Positions 8,731-17,541 of a stretch of DNA of 64,000 bases are shown piece by piece. Made by a program: the position numbers and the translations under genes. Location of the stretch: contig NZ_FOBF01000018.1 of NCBI RefSeq assembly GCF_900109355.1, forward strand, positions 124,001 through 188,000, read 5' to 3'. The notes beneath the pieces are model-generated. The model searched no databases. It had not been told where the DNA came from and was given only the letters and a program-made list of their open reading frames with translations. The stretch is from Nonomuraea pusilla. GTDB taxonomy: Bacteria; Actinomycetota; Actinomycetes; Streptosporangiales; Streptosporangiaceae. How positions within the stretch are numbered: position 1 is the first letter of the stretch; every line of letters starts with the position of its first letter.

Positions 8731-9465
8731 ATGAAAGGGCTCGACCCCACGTCGGGCGTGCCGCTCTACCTGCAGGTCGAGCGTTCCCTGCGGCATCGCA
8801 TCGACACAGGGGAATGGGTCGCGGGCGCGCAGCTGCCCAGCGAGGAGGAGCTCGGGAGACACTACGAGGTCAGCAGGGTGACCATCAGGCAGGCCGTCGC
8901 CAGGCTGGTGGACCGGGGGGTGCTCGTCCGCGAGCAGGGCAGGGGCACGTTCGTCCGCGACACCAGCCTCACGGCGGGCGCGCGCGGCGTCACCTCCTTC
9001 ACCACCGAGCTGGCCGAACTCGGGCACGCCTCGGGGGCGAAGGTCCTGGAGCAGACGGTGGTCACCGCCGCCGAGTGCGACCTCCCTCCCGAGATGGGGC
9101 TCGGCCCCGGCGACCGGCTGCTGCGCCTGCGCAGGCTCAGGACCGACAGCGCCAGGCCGGTCGGCGTCCAGACCGCGCTGCTGCCGCTCGACCGCTTCCC
9201 CGGCCTCGACGGCCTCGGCTTCGACGACCGCTCGCTCTACACCACGCTGCGCGAGCGGTACGGGCTGGTGCCGCGCGAGGCGATCGAGACGTTCACCGTC
9301 GGCGGCGTCCTCGACGAGGACGCGCCCACCCTCGGCGTCGCGCCCGGCGCGCACGCCTTCTACGTCGAGCGCCTGACGTTCGACGCGCACGGCCCCTTCG
9401 AATACGTCCGCAGCGTCATGCGCGGCGACCGCTACCAGGTCCGTCTGGCCCTACGCAACCCCTAG
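8731..9465 (+). CDS. GntR-family regulator with UTRA effector domain (HutC subfamily)
   Basis: 244-aa DNA-binding regulator, likely controlling this sugar operon in response to a phosphorylated sugar. The N-terminal winged helix (about 8-75) contains PLYLQVERSLRHRI, LPSEEELGRHYEVSRVTIRQA and REQGRGTFV, which are diagnostic of GntR. The C-terminal UTRA fold (about 90-240) contains the LRRLRTDSARPVG stretch and ends in FEYVRSVMRGDRYQV. GGGGAGG precedes both an ATG at 8731 (10-nt spacing) and a GTG at 8725 (4-nt). The ATG is chosen. Its best candidate operator is the GTTATAAC dyad near 4866. Confidence 0.92.
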   Translation: MKGLDPTSGVPLYLQVERSLRHRIDTGEWVAGAQLPSEEELGRHYEVSRVTIRQAVARLVDRGVLVREQGRGTFVRDTSLTAGARGVTSFTTELAELGHASGAKVLEQTVVTAAECDLPPEMGLGPGDRLLRLRRLRTDSARPVGVQTALLPLDRFPGLDGLGFDDRSLYTTLRERYGLVPREAIETFTVGGVLDEDAPTLGVAPGAHAFYVERLTFDAHGPFEYVRSVMRGDRYQVRLALRNP

Positions 9466-9474
9466 GAAGTGATC

Positions 9475-10233
9475 ATGACCTACACCCGTCTGATGATCGA
9501 CCTGCTCGACCGCCTGGACCGCACCCAGGGCGAGGTGCTGGACACCGTGGCCGAGCGCTGCGCCGACGCCGTCCAGAACGGCGGCCTCATCCACCTGTAC
9601 GGCAGCGGCCACTCCGTCATCCCCACCATGGACGCCTTCCCGCGCTACGGCAGCTTCGCCGGGCTGCACCCGCTGACCGACCCCCGCCTGATGTGGCACA
9701 ACGTGCTCGGCCCCGGCGGCGTGCGCGAGCTGCTGTGGCTGGAGCGCACCGAGGGCTACGTGCAGCAGTACCTCGACCACGAGCCGCTGAGCGCGGGCGA
9801 CGTCCTCATCGTGTACTCGCACGGCGGCCGCAACGCCGCCCCCGTCGAGGCCGCCATGTACGGCGCCAAGCGCGGCCTGTTCACGGTGGCCGTCACCTCG
9901 GTCGCCAACCTGGAGCGCCCGGCCGAGCACTCCAGCGGGCAGCGCATCGCCGAGGTGTGCGACGTGACCGTGGACACCGGCGTGCCGGTGGAGGACGCGA
10001 TCGTCGCCGTGGACGGCTGGGACCGGCCCGTGGGCGGCGCCTCCACCGTGGTGGCCTGCGTGGTCAGCCACGAGATCGTCACCCGTACGGCGGCCGTCCT
10101 CGCCGGGCGGGGGGTCGTCGTGCCGACGTTCGTCTCGCCCACCGTGCCGGGGGCGACGGTGTCGTCCAACGACGAGGTCTTCGCCGACCACCGCCGCCGC
10201 CTGCACGCCGCCGAGTCGCGCACGCTGAGCTGA
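9475..10233 (+). CDS. SIS-domain sugar isomerase/aminotransferase-like protein (UPF0309 type)
   Basis: 252-aa cytoplasmic phosphosugar-binding protein and last gene of the sugar operon. The SIS core includes GGLIHLYGSGHSVIPTM, VLIVYSHGGRNAAPVE and AVTSVANLERPAEHSSG. The HSSG and GGASTVVA motifs match my memory of the UPF0309 group of uncharacterised SIS proteins. Expected role: isomerisation or deamination of the sugar phosphate made by the upstream kinase, but the substrate is unknown. AGGAAG lies 5 nt before the ATG at 9475, so an in-frame GTG at 9469 is less likely. A strong terminator follows immediately. Confidence 0.8.
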   Translation: MTYTRLMIDLLDRLDRTQGEVLDTVAERCADAVQNGGLIHLYGSGHSVIPTMDAFPRYGSFAGLHPLTDPRLMWHNVLGPGGVRELLWLERTEGYVQQYLDHEPLSAGDVLIVYSHGGRNAAPVEAAMYGAKRGLFTVAVTSVANLERPAEHSSGQRIAEVCDVTVDTGVPVEDAIVAVDGWDRPVGGASTVVACVVSHEIVTRTAAVLAGRGVVVPTFVSPTVPGATVSSNDEVFADHRRRLHAAESRTLS

Positions 10234-10240
10234 CCCGGGC

Positions 10241-10278
10241 GCGGGCCGCCGCCTCGCCCCCCGGAGACGGCGGCCCGC
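10241..10278. terminator. Bidirectional terminator between the SIS and SARP genes
   Basis: A perfect 11-bp stem, GCGGGCCGCCG (10241-10251) pairing with CGGCGGCCCGC (10268-10278), encloses a 16-nt loop. It starts 8 bp after the SIS stop codon and lies before the stop of the convergent AfsR-like gene. There is no T-run, as is usual in high-GC actinobacteria. Confidence 0.85.
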
Positions 10279-10314
10279 GCAGGTGGCCTCCAGGAGGTGG
10301 CCCGGGGAGATCGC

Positions 10315-13300
10315 TCAGGGGGCCGGGGTGGCCGCGAGGAGGGCGTCGAGCGGCAGGCCGGCGCCCTCGGCCGCCAGGCGGGCCAGCGGCTCCGGCCCGA
10401 GCGCCGTCTCCAGGGCGGCGGTGACCCGGTCCACGTCGCCGCGCTCGCCCGCGGGGAGCGGCGCGCCCACCGACGCGCGCAACGCCCCCGCCTTGCCCAG
10501 CAGCCTGGCCGCCTGCTCCGGCGCGCCGCCGATCGACAGCGCGCCCGCCAGCCCCTCCAGCGCCAGCGCCGTCGCCCGCGGGTCGCCCACCGTGCGGGCC
10601 GCCGACAGCGCGTCGAGCTGGAGCCCGAGCGCCGCCGCCGCGTCGCCGCGCTGCTCGGCGACGAACCCCAGCTCCGCCAGGATCAGCGCCGCCCCCGGCT
10701 CGCCCGACACGTCCCTGACCCAGCCCAGCCAGGAGCGCAGCAGCCGCTCCGCCTCGTCCAGCCGGCCCTGCCGCCGCGCGCCCAGCGCCAGGCCGACCTC
10801 GGCGAACTCCTCCGCCGGACGGTTCGACTGCGCCACCGCCAGCGCCCTGGCCCGCTCGTGGTGGTCGGCGGCCCGTTCGTGGTCGCCCATCAGCAGCGCG
10901 ATCCTGCCCAGGCGCGCCAGCGCGTCCGACACGGAGCTCCACATCCCCAGCTCCTCCGCCATCCGCAGCACCTCGCCCCGCAGCGCAGCGGCCCGCTCGT
11001 AGTCGCCGGTGATCTCCGCCAGCGTGGCCAGGTTCTCGGCGGCCCGCATCTCGCCCCACCGGTCGCCGAGGCGGCGGAACAGCGTCAGGCCCCGCTCGCC
11101 GTCGCGCCGCAGCGCCGCCAGGTCGCCGCGCATCGCCGCCCACCTGGCCAGGACGTTCAGCGCGGCCGCCACCCCCCAGTCGTCGCCGAGAGCGCGGAAG
11201 CCGGCCAGCGCGCTCTCCACCAGCCCGGCGCTCACCGCGAGGTCGTTGTAGCCGAACAGGGCGTACCCGAGGAACCAGCGCGCCCGCGCCCGCTCCAACG
11301 GGTCCTCCACCGCGTCCGCCGGCCCTGGATCGGCTGCCACCGGGCGGCCCGCCAGCGCCCGCATCCCCGCCAGCCACACCGCGGCCCGCGGGTCGGCGCT
11401 CACCTCCACCACCGTCTCCAGCGCCCGCTGCCCCTCGCCCAGCCTGCCGCGCAGCACCCAGTACCAGGCCAGCGCGTTGCCCAGGCGCACCGCCTCGGCC
11501 GGCGCGCCGAGCCGCGCCGCCGCCTCCAGCGCGGCCCGCAGGTTCGCGCCCTCCGCGTCGAGCGCCGCCAGGTGGGCGCGCTGGTCGTGGCCGCGCAGGT
11601 GCGGCTCCGCGCGTTCGGCCAGCTCCGCGTAGTGCCGCGCGTGCCGCAGCCGCACGCGGTCCAGCTCGCCCGCCTCGGCCAGCCGTTCCAGCCCGTACGC
11701 CGCCACCGACTCCAGCAGCCGGTACCTCGGGCCGGGCGCGCGGACCACGAGCGACCGGTCCACCAGGCCGGCCAGCGCGTCCAGCACGTCCACGCCCGGC
11801 TCCGCGCAGACCTCCTCGGCCGACTCCAGCGTGCACCCGTCCGCGTGGACGGCCAGCCGCCGCAGCACCACCCGCTCGGCGTCGGACAGCAGCTCCCAGC
11901 TCCAGTCGATCATCGACCGGAGCGTCTGCTGCCGGGCGGGCCCGCCCCTGCGGCCGGCGCCGAGCAGCCGGAACCGGTCGTCCAGGCGGTCGGCGAGCCG
12001 GTCGGCCAGCTGGCGCGGCGTCAGGGCGCGCGTCCTGGTCGCGGCCAGCTCCAGCGCCAGCGGGATGCCGTCGAGGCGGGCGCAGATCTCGCGTACCGCG
12101 TCGTCGCGCAGCGCCTCCCCGCCGAGGCCGGCGCGCGCCGCGAACAGCTCCGCCGCCGGGCCGGGCGCGAGCGGCGGCACGTTCCACGGCGTCTCGCCCT
12201 CGGCCCGCAGCGGCTCCTGGCCGGTCGCCAGCACCCGCAGCCGCGGGACCGCGCGGAGCAACCGGGTCACCAGCCCGGCCACCTGCTCGACGACGTGCTC
12301 GCAGTTGTCCAGGACGAGCAGCCGCTCCTCGCCCCGCAGTGCGCCCTCCAGCCGCGCGGTCACGTCGCCGGGACCCTCGTCACGCACCCCCAGCACGGCG
12401 GCGACGGCCTCCGCCACCTCCACGTCGGCGGCACCCCGCGGCACGCCCGCCAACTCCACCAGCCACACGCCCCCGGCATACGCGCCGCCGCCCGGGGCGG
12501 GCTGGGCGGGCGGGGTGGCGGCGGCGAGGGCGAGACGGGTCTTGCCGACGCCGCCGGGGCCGGTCAGGGTGACCAGGCGGTGGTCGCGAAGCAGGGCGCG
12601 CACCCGCGCCACGTCCGCCTCGCGCCCGACGAGCCCGGTCAGCGGCGCTGGCAGGTTGCCGCGGGGCCGGGCGGGCGCGTCCAGCTCGGGGTCCTGGCGC
12701 AGGATCGCCTCGTGCAGGGCGGCCAGCCCGGGGGAGGGGTCGGCGCCCAGCTCCTCGGCGAGCCGCGCGCGCAGGTCGGCGTATCCGGCGAGCGCCTCGC
12801 CCTGCCGCCCCGCCCGGTACAGGGCCCGCAGGTGCAGGCCGCGCAGGCGCTCGCGCAGCGGGTGGCGCGACACCGCCCCCGCCAGCTCGGCGGCCAGCTC
12901 CGCGTGCTCGCCCAGCGCGAGCCTGGCCTCGGCCAGGTCCTCCTCGGCGGCGAGCCGCAGCTCCTCCAGCTCCGCCACGGCCGCCCTGGCGAACCCCTCG
13001 TCGGCGAACTCCGCGTACGCGGGTCCCCGCCACAGGGTGAGCGCGCGTACCAGCAGGTCACGGCGTACGGACGGGTCGGAGGCGCGCCGGGCGGGCCCGA
13101 GGAGGGCCTCGAAGCGCCCGGCGTCCACGTCGTCGGCCGCCGCCCGCAGCACGTACCCGGGCGCCTGGTACGCCACGAGCTCCTTGTCGCCCAGCGCCGC
13201 CCGCAGCTGCGACACCTTCACCCGCAGCGCGGCGCGCGGGTCGGCGGGCGGGCGCGCGCCCCAGAGGTCGTCCACGAGCCGGTCGGCGGGCACGGGACGC

Positions 13301-13413
13301 CCCCGGTGCACCAGGAGGTCGGCGAGGAGCGCCCGCACCTTGGCCTCCGGCACCTGGACCGGCGTCCCGTCGGCGGCCCACACCGCCAGCGTGCCCAGCA
13401 CCCCGAACCGCAT
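10315..13413 (-). CDS. AfsR/SARP-type transcriptional regulator with NB-ARC ATPase and TPR repeats
   Basis: 1032-aa regulator. Residues 1-90 form an OmpR-like winged helix (MRFGVLGTLAVWAADG) and about 95-245 the BTAD domain. An NTPase module follows, with Walker A TGPGGVGKT (284-292) and Walker B RLLVLDN (about 364-370). A long C-terminal TPR-like alpha-helical region covers about 620-1032. Such large SARPs usually activate nearby genes in an ATP-dependent way. An open frame continues far upstream, but homology starts at the ATG at 13413, preceded by a G-rich ribosome site. It is divergent from the imine-reductase-like gene, with 11-bp-phased repeats between them. No PKS or NRPS genes lie in the window. 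Confidence 0.93.
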   Translation of the reverse strand: MRFGVLGTLAVWAADGTPVQVPEAKVRALLADLLVHRGRPVPADRLVDDLWGARPPADPRAALRVKVSQLRAALGDKELVAYQAPGYVLRAAADDVDAGRFEALLGPARRASDPSVRRDLLVRALTLWRGPAYAEFADEGFARAAVAELEELRLAAEEDLAEARLALGEHAELAAELAGAVSRHPLRERLRGLHLRALYRAGRQGEALAGYADLRARLAEELGADPSPGLAALHEAILRQDPELDAPARPRGNLPAPLTGLVGREADVARVRALLRDHRLVTLTGPGGVGKTRLALAAATPPAQPAPGGGAYAGGVWLVELAGVPRGAADVEVAEAVAAVLGVRDEGPGDVTARLEGALRGEERLLVLDNCEHVVEQVAGLVTRLLRAVPRLRVLATGQEPLRAEGETPWNVPPLAPGPAAELFAARAGLGGEALRDDAVREICARLDGIPLALELAATRTRALTPRQLADRLADRLDDRFRLLGAGRRGGPARQQTLRSMIDWSWELLSDAERVVLRRLAVHADGCTLESAEEVCAEPGVDVLDALAGLVDRSLVVRAPGPRYRLLESVAAYGLERLAEAGELDRVRLRHARHYAELAERAEPHLRGHDQRAHLAALDAEGANLRAALEAAARLGAPAEAVRLGNALAWYWVLRGRLGEGQRALETVVEVSADPRAAVWLAGMRALAGRPVAADPGPADAVEDPLERARARWFLGYALFGYNDLAVSAGLVESALAGFRALGDDWGVAAALNVLARWAAMRGDLAALRRDGERGLTLFRRLGDRWGEMRAAENLATLAEITGDYERAAALRGEVLRMAEELGMWSSVSDALARLGRIALLMGDHERAADHHERARALAVAQSNRPAEEFAEVGLALGARRQGRLDEAERLLRSWLGWVRDVSGEPGAALILAELGFVAEQRGDAAAALGLQLDALSAARTVGDPRATALALEGLAGALSIGGAPEQAARLLGKAGALRASVGAPLPAGERGDVDRVTAALETALGPEPLARLAAEGAGLPLDALLAATPAP

Positions 13414-13465
13414 CCGCCCCCCACCACCCCCGCCGTCCGTTACGTCCGAGCCGCTCCTCCCGGCC

Positions 13466-13495
13466 CCATAACCGGTTCGGAACCCGACCATAACC
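13466..13495. promoter_or_regulatory. SARP-type direct-repeat operator in the divergent promoter
   Basis: CCATAACC occurs at 13466-13473 and again at 13488-13495, exactly 22 bp apart. A degenerate third copy, TCGGAACC (13477-13484), lies midway, so AACC recurs with a strict 11-bp period at 13470, 13481 and 13492. SARP-family proteins bind short direct repeats phased by 11 or 22 bp. Location between the SARP gene and its divergent neighbour supports autoregulation plus control of the reductase gene. No clear -10 box was identified on either side. Confidence 0.65.
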
Positions 13496-13545
13496 CCCCG
13501 CCGCCAGCCTGGAAGCACGCACCGTTCAACTGGAGGAATACCGAT

Positions 13546-14406
13546 ATGTCGGAGAATATTTCGATCATTGGCCTGGGCCTGATGGGCTCCGCCCTGGCAG
13601 GCGCGCTCCTGGACGCCGGGCACCGCGTCACCGTGTGGAACCGTTCGGCGGGCAAGGCCGACCCGCTGGTGGCGAGGGGCGCCGTCCGCGCCGCCACCGC
13701 CGCCGAGGCGGCCGGCGCGAGCCCCCTCGTGATCGTCTGCGTGCTCGACTACGCCGCCGCGCACCAGGCGCTCGACGGCGCCCCGCTGGACGGGCGCGTG
13801 GTGCTCAACCTGACGAACGGCAGGCCCGCGGAGGCCCGCCGCACCGCCGCCTGGGTGGAGTCGCAGGGCGGCACGTACCTGGACGGCGGCATCATGGCGG
13901 TGCCCCAGATGATCGGCCAGCCGGGCGCGCTGATCCTCTACAGCGGCTCGCGGGCCGCGTTCGAACGGCACGAGCAGGCGCTGTCGGCGCTGGCCGCGCC
14001 GCGCTTCCTCGGCGAGGAGCCGGGCCTGGCCGCGCTGCACGACCTGGCCATGCTCACCGGCATGTACGGCCAGATCGGCGGCTTCCTGCAGGCGGCGGCC
14101 CTGGTCCGGTCGGAGGGGCTGCCGGTGGCGGAGTTCACCGAGGAACTGCTGGTGCCGTGGCTCCACGCCATGGCGGCGCTGCTGCCGAGGTGGGCGGAGG
14201 AGATCGAGGCGAGAGACTACGCCACGGACGTCTCCAACCTGGAGATCAACCAGGTGGGCCTGGAGAACCTGGTGACGGCGTTCGAGGAGCAGGGCGTCAA
14301 GCCGGACCTGTTCCTGCCGATGAAGGCGATCCTCGACGCCCGGGTCGCCGGCGGCCACGGCGCGGAGGGCCTGCCCGGCCTGATCGAGGAGATCCAGCCA
14401 CGCTAG
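13546..14406 (+). CDS. NADPH-dependent imine reductase / reductive-aminase-like oxidoreductase
   Basis: 286-aa enzyme of the 6-phosphogluconate-dehydrogenase-like fold. The Rossmann motif is SIIGLGLMGSALAGALL (residues 6-22), and the YLDGGIMAVPQMIGQPGALI stretch is characteristic of imine reductases. Asn91 (LTNG), Asp166 (LHDLAM) and Tyr174 (GMYGQ) line up well with the Asn93/Asp169/Tyr177 set recalled for the fungal reductive aminase AspRedAm, including the 8-residue Asp-Tyr spacing. Likely reaction: NADPH reduction of a cyclic imine or amine/ketone adduct. The natural substrate is unknown. A clear TGGAGGA precedes the ATG. A SARP operator candidate lies about 50 bp upstream. Confidence 0.8.
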   Translation: MSENISIIGLGLMGSALAGALLDAGHRVTVWNRSAGKADPLVARGAVRAATAAEAAGASPLVIVCVLDYAAAHQALDGAPLDGRVVLNLTNGRPAEARRTAAWVESQGGTYLDGGIMAVPQMIGQPGALILYSGSRAAFERHEQALSALAAPRFLGEEPGLAALHDLAMLTGMYGQIGGFLQAAALVRSEGLPVAEFTEELLVPWLHAMAALLPRWAEEIEARDYATDVSNLEINQVGLENLVTAFEEQGVKPDLFLPMKAILDARVAGGHGAEGLPGLIEEIQPR

Positions 14407-14430
14407 CCGAACCGAAGCAGGTGTGGTGGG

Positions 14431-15762
14431 CTAGGTGGGGCGGGGGCGGAAGGCGGCCAGGGGGATGGGCACCCACGACGGCCGGTTGCGGGCCTCGTAG
14501 ACCACCTCGTACACCGCCTTGGACAGCTCGAAGGCGTGCAGGAGCGCGGCGTCGCGCGCCGTGACGGCGCCGCCGCCCTCGATGTAGCCGTCGAGGAAGG
14601 CCATGCGGTTGCGGTCGGCCCACTCCTCGGCCCGGGGTTCCAGCTCGGCGGCCCTCGGGTTGTCGGCGAGGAGATGCCTGGCGGCGTAGTCGAACGAGCG
14701 CAGCATCCCGGCGACGTCCCTGAGGGGGGAGTACAGCGCGGTGCGCTCGGCCAGCGGCTGTCCCGGCTCCCCCTCGAAATCGAGCACGACCCACTCGGTG
14801 GGGGTCCGCATGACCTGGCCGAGGTGGTAGTCGCCGTGCACCCGCTGGACCCGCACCTCGGCGGCGAGCTGGTCCACCTTGTGGTAGGCCGCCTCCACCG
14901 CGTCGGCGTGCGGCCGCAGCGCGGGCACCTCGGTCATGGCCCGGCGCAGCCGCTGCCTGAACCCCTCGGCCATGCGTTTGACCTCGTGGCACTGGATGAC
15001 GCCGGTGGGGAAGGCCTCGGCGAGCTCCTTGTGGACGCGGGCGGTGGCGACGCCGAGTCGCAGCGACTCGGCGGCGAAGTCGCCGCCCGCGTCCGCCGCG
15101 CTGATCTCGGGCATGCACGCGTACAGGTCGCGGACGCTGGCGAGGGCGAGGTCCCAGCCGTCGTTGGCGGTGCACAGGTACTCCTGCATGATCGCCAGCG
15201 TGGTGGCGGTGCCGTCGAGTTCGGTCTCGATCCACCCGTACGGCCTGGCGATGTGCGGGGCGTGCCGCTCGGCCAGCGCGGTGACGATCTCCAGTTCGGG
15301 GTTCACGCCGGGGATCAGGCGGCGGAAGAGCTTGCAGATGTAGGAGTCGCCGAAGACGAGGGAGGTGTTGGACTGCTCGGCGCCGAGCACGAGGCTCTTC
15401 GGGGTGGTGTCGATCTCGACGCCGGGGACGTGCCGCATGCGGATCCCGCCCCGGCTCTCGTCGCGCGCCATGCCGCCGAGCAGCAGGCCCATCAGGTCGG
15501 AGTCGTGGACGGCGTCGTACAGGTACGTGCCGCCGAGCGTGCCGATGAGGGCGTGGCCGAGGCGGTCGGGCAGTTCGGCCCGCTCGCCCAGCAGGATCTG
15601 GTACCGCTCGCGCGAGCCCTCCTGCCAGACCGCCGCGACCAGGTGCCTGAGGCCGGGCGCCAGTTCGACGTCCGACTCGATCGACAGTGCGTCGATCGCG
15701 CGCCCCTTGCCGCCGAACCAACGCTGGCGGCCGATCCATGCGGCAAGGAGCTCGTCGAGCAC
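14431..15762 (-). CDS. mak: Maltokinase
   Basis: 443-aa cytoplasmic kinase that converts maltose plus ATP to maltose-1-phosphate, the GlgE substrate. The N-terminal cap begins LLAAWIGRQRWFGGKGR. The catalytic loop is HGDYHLGQ (309-316) and the metal site DFEGEPGQPL (from 328), as in mycobacterial Mak/Pep2. The start is GTG, 3 nt after the treS stop, so treS and mak are translationally linked. It converges with the imine-reductase-like gene. Their stop codons lie in a weak CTAGCC...GGCTAG dyad (14403-14434). Confidence 0.95.
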   Translation of the reverse strand: MLDELLAAWIGRQRWFGGKGRAIDALSIESDVELAPGLRHLVAAVWQEGSRERYQILLGERAELPDRLGHALIGTLGGTYLYDAVHDSDLMGLLLGGMARDESRGGIRMRHVPGVEIDTTPKSLVLGAEQSNTSLVFGDSYICKLFRRLIPGVNPELEIVTALAERHAPHIARPYGWIETELDGTATTLAIMQEYLCTANDGWDLALASVRDLYACMPEISAADAGGDFAAESLRLGVATARVHKELAEAFPTGVIQCHEVKRMAEGFRQRLRRAMTEVPALRPHADAVEAAYHKVDQLAAEVRVQRVHGDYHLGQVMRTPTEWVVLDFEGEPGQPLAERTALYSPLRDVAGMLRSFDYAARHLLADNPRAAELEPRAEEWADRNRMAFLDGYIEGGGAVTARDAALLHAFELSKAVYEVVYEARNRPSWVPIPLAAFRPRPT

Positions 15763-15765
15763 GTC

Positions 15766-17469
<1,704 letters not shown>

Positions 17470-17541
17470 GAGCGCTCCCGGGAGTCGCTCATGAGGAGGG
17501 ACCTTTCACACACGTTTGAAGACTCCCCGCTGAATTCAGTT

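Noticed and set aside
10315..13413. SARP gene as part of an antibiotic biosynthetic cluster
   Set aside because: No polyketide, peptide, terpene or RiPP synthetase genes lie within the window on either side.
10297..13545. Very long plus-strand frame running into the imine-reductase-like gene
   Set aside because: It is antisense to the SARP gene. Homology begins only at the ATG with TGGAGGA at 13546.
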